Positions 62,432-64,000 of a DNA stretch of 64,000 nt are shown here, one piece after another. Location: contig NZ_CBXV010000005.1 of the NCBI RefSeq assembly GCF_000820845.2, forward strand, positions 204,956 to 268,955. Reading direction: 5' to 3'. The notes under the pieces are model-generated. The model did not search any database. It saw nothing but the letters and a program-made list of their open reading frames with translations, and was not told where the DNA came from. The position numbers and the translations under genes were made by a program. Source of the DNA: Pyrinomonas methylaliphatogenes (GTDB lineage: Bacteria; Acidobacteriota; Blastocatellia; Pyrinomonadales; Pyrinomonadaceae). Numbering within the stretch: the first letter of the stretch is position 1; each line of letters opens with the position of its first letter.

Positions 62432-62845
62432 ATGAGACTAACGGATTGGCAGATCATCTCGCTCATCGGGCTCGCGTTGAGCGCCCTTTCTACGTTGATC
62501 TCTTTCGCTCTGTTCATCATGCTGCGACGCGAAAGAAGGGCGCGGCGGGAATTATCTTCCATCGCTTCCGAAATTGAAGAGAACCTCGCGGCGCTCGATC
62601 GCGATGTGAAATCGGTCAGCGAGCGCCTCGCCGAACAAGAGCGAAACGCGCTGAAGAACGAATGGCGCGCGCATGATGAGGAATCGTGCGATGCGCTTTC
62701 ACAGGCGAAACCGAGTCTGACGGAGCGACGATATCGAGTGTTGAAGCTCGCGCGGCGCGGACTCGACGCGCGCGCGATCGCTTCGATGCTCAACGTGCCG
62801 CACGGCGAAGTCGAATTGATCATCGGCTTGAGCCGCGTCGCTTGA
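62432..62845 (+). CDS. Membrane-anchored coiled-coil protein, DUF2802-like
   Basis: 137 residues. One N-terminal membrane helix (IISLIGLALSALSTLISFAL), a charged coiled coil (about 35-75) and a C-terminal helix-turn-helix-like stretch (LKLARRGLDARAIASMLNVP, then EVELIIGLSRV). This arrangement resembles DUF2802 proteins, which occur in flagellar or chemotaxis operons of proteobacteria. Role unknown. It lies 14 bp after the FliY-like gene, and its stop overlaps a possible flgF start. Confidence 0.6.
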   Translation: MRLTDWQIISLIGLALSALSTLISFALFIMLRRERRARRELSSIASEIEENLAALDRDVKSVSERLAEQERNALKNEWRAHDEESCDALSQAKPSLTERRYRVLKLARRGLDARAIASMLNVPHGEVELIIGLSRVA

Positions 62846-62859
62846 TGGGATGGAGCTTT

Positions 62860-63711
62860 ATGGGAAACGAACTCTACACCGCATATCTTGGGATGCGGGC
62901 GCGGCAACGCGCCTTGGATGTGACGGCGAACAACATCGCAAACGTTTCGACCACCGCCTTCAAAGCCGATCGTCTGCTCTATCGCTCGGTCGAAGCGGCG
63001 ACGATCGAAGCTTCGCTACTGCAGGCGGACCAGAACGCGCAAAGCGCCGGGCCCGGCGGCGCAAACGTTGCGCCCAACGATGCCGCAAATGGCGGAACGG
63101 TCGATAAGCCGCAAGTTGCGAGCATCGCGGTGACGCTTCCGCTCCATGCGCGCGCCGTCGGCGTGCTGATGAGCACAGCGACCGATTTCTCTCCTGGACC
63201 GATACGTCAGACGGGCCGTTCGCTCGATGTCGCTCTGGAAGGGGATGGCTTCCTCGTCGTCCAGACGCCGCGCGGCGAGCGGTACACGCGCGCCGGCGCG
63301 CTCACGCTCAACGCTAACGGGCAACTGGTCACACATCAAGGCGATCTCGTCGTGGGCGACGCCGGCCCGATCACCGTCCCGCCGGGCGAAGTTGCGATCG
63401 GCACGGATGGGACCATCTCCGTCAAGGGGCAGATCGTCGGACGATTGAAATTGGTCCGCTTCGATGATCCGCGCCGCGCCCTCATCAAGGAAGGCCACTC
63501 GCTGTTTATGGCGACGGGGGCGGAACGGCCTAAAGAGGCGGTCAACACGCTCGTGCGCTCGGGCGCGTTGGAGATGTCGAACGTCAACCCGATCGCCGAA
63601 CTGGTGGCGATGATCCAGCAGGGACGCGAATTCGAATCCATGCAGCGCTCGTTGACGCTCGTGATGGGCGAGTTGGGGCGCAAGATCTCGAACGAACTCG
63701 GCAAACTGTAA
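62860..63711 (+). CDS. flgF: Flagellar rod protein FlgF
   Basis: 283 residues from the ATG at 62860, just after GGATGGAG; an ATG at 62845 is possible. Rod motif ([20 protein letters not shown]), the central [20 protein letters not shown] and the C-terminal helix ([20 protein letters not shown]) are all present. It is a distal rod subunit. Bases 63134-63241 recur in reverse orientation at 63893-64000, inside the reading frame that should be flgG. Confidence 0.93.
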   Translation: MGNELYTAYLGMRARQRALDVTANNIANVSTTAFKADRLLYRSVEAATIEASLLQADQNAQSAGPGGANVAPNDAANGGTVDKPQVASIAVTLPLHARAVGVLMSTATDFSPGPIRQTGRSLDVALEGDGFLVVQTPRGERYTRAGALTLNANGQLVTHQGDLVVGDAGPITVPPGEVAIGTDGTISVKGQIVGRLKLVRFDDPRRALIKEGHSLFMATGAERPKEAVNTLVRSGALEMSNVNPIAELVAMIQQGREFESMQRSLTLVMGELGRKISNELGKL

Positions 63712-64000
63712 AGCCCCGCGAGCGTGTCGAAGAACCTCAAATCGAAAGGAGAGATCTCATGAGCAGAGCTTTACATACGGCAGCGACTGGGATGATGGCC
63801 CAGCAACAGCAGATCGATAACATCGCCAACAACCTCGCAAACTCCTCTACCGTCGGTTTCAAGCGCACGCGCTTGGAGTTTCAAGACATCCTCTTCCAGA
63901 GCGACATCGAGCGAACGGCCCGTCTGACGTATCGGTCCAGGAGAGAAATCGGTCGCTGTGCTCATCAGCACGCCGACGGCGCGCGCATGGAGCGGAAGCG
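63134..64000. repeat. Inverted duplication of flgF sequence, 108 bp or more
   Basis: 63134-63241 and 63893-64000 are perfect reverse complements over 108 bp. With one mismatch the match extends to 63247/63887, and then it stops. The second arm is cut off by the window edge, so the full length is unknown. The 651-bp centre holds the end of flgF and the start of flgG. The junction sits in a short shared string (ATCC.CTTCCAG), a microhomology typical of template switching. Confidence 0.95.
63759..64000 (+). CDS. flgG: Flagellar distal rod protein FlgG, broken after 45 codons
   Basis: The ATG at 63759 follows AAAGGAGAG. The first 47 codons give a good FlgG N-terminus ([20 protein letters not shown], then [18 protein letters not shown]). 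From about 63893 the sequence is reverse-complement flgF DNA, so the frame continues as nonsense ([19 protein letters not shown]). Either the gene is broken here or the sequence is chimeric. The true flgG may lie elsewhere. Confidence 0.85.
   Translation, partial: MSRALHTAATGMMAQQQQIDNIANNLANSSTVGFKRTRLEFQDILFQSDIERTARLTYRSRREIGRCAHQHADGARMERK

Overview
The window looks like chromosomal DNA of a GC-rich Gram-negative bacterium, most likely an Acidobacteriota of the Blastocatellia/Pyrinomonas type. That is an inference from gene content: large secreted proteins with TolB-like, BIG_2 and lamin-tail domains, VWFA-related secreted proteins, a DUF3417-type glucan phosphorylase and this flagellar layout. 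No sequence search was possible. No rRNA, tRNA or insertion sequence was recognised.

Layout. 1-12,470: accessory region. It holds two genes for secreted Cys-rich proteins, each preceded by Crp/Fnr-type palindromes, with a Crp/Fnr regulator beside the second. A TerC-family gene sits behind a yybP-ykoY (Mn2+) riboswitch. There is also a 1558-residue secreted multidomain protein, an HU protein, gene remnants and several imperfect repeat clusters with a 64-73 nt period. 12,470-36,300: mostly housekeeping and metabolism: xapX-like, purA, ykgJ-like, trxA, glgA, rho, engB, smc, a CNNM/CorC-type CBS protein, a YheT-type hydrolase, an EF-G paralogue, a DCC-family protein, a VWFA-related protein, a macrodomain protein, glgP, an M50-like peptidase and a degenerate receiver protein.

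36,300-64,000: flagellar island. The minus-strand block runs flgB-flgC-fliE-fliF-fliG-fliH-fliI-fliJ-fliK-flgD-flgE-motA-motB-fliL-fliN-fliO-fliP-fliQ-fliR-flhB. The plus-strand block runs flhA-flhF-flhG-fliA-fliM-fliY/N-(DUF2802-like)-flgF-flgG. Between them lie a GAF protein, a CheY-like receiver and an HDOD protein. Sequence matches suggest a two-tier cascade: sigma-54 sites before flgB, fliL and flhA, and sigma-28 (FliA) sites before the HDOD gene (exact consensus), the GAF gene and motA. FliA itself is encoded in the flhA operon.

Most unusual: the window ends in an inverted copy (at least 108 bp, perfect) of flgF sequence fused into the start of flgG. This is either a rearrangement or an assembly/amplification chimera. 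Second: matched Crp/Fnr sites lie 30 bp from -10-like hexamers upstream of both secreted Cys-rich genes. Third: riboswitch and terminator strands are mutually exclusive ahead of terC.
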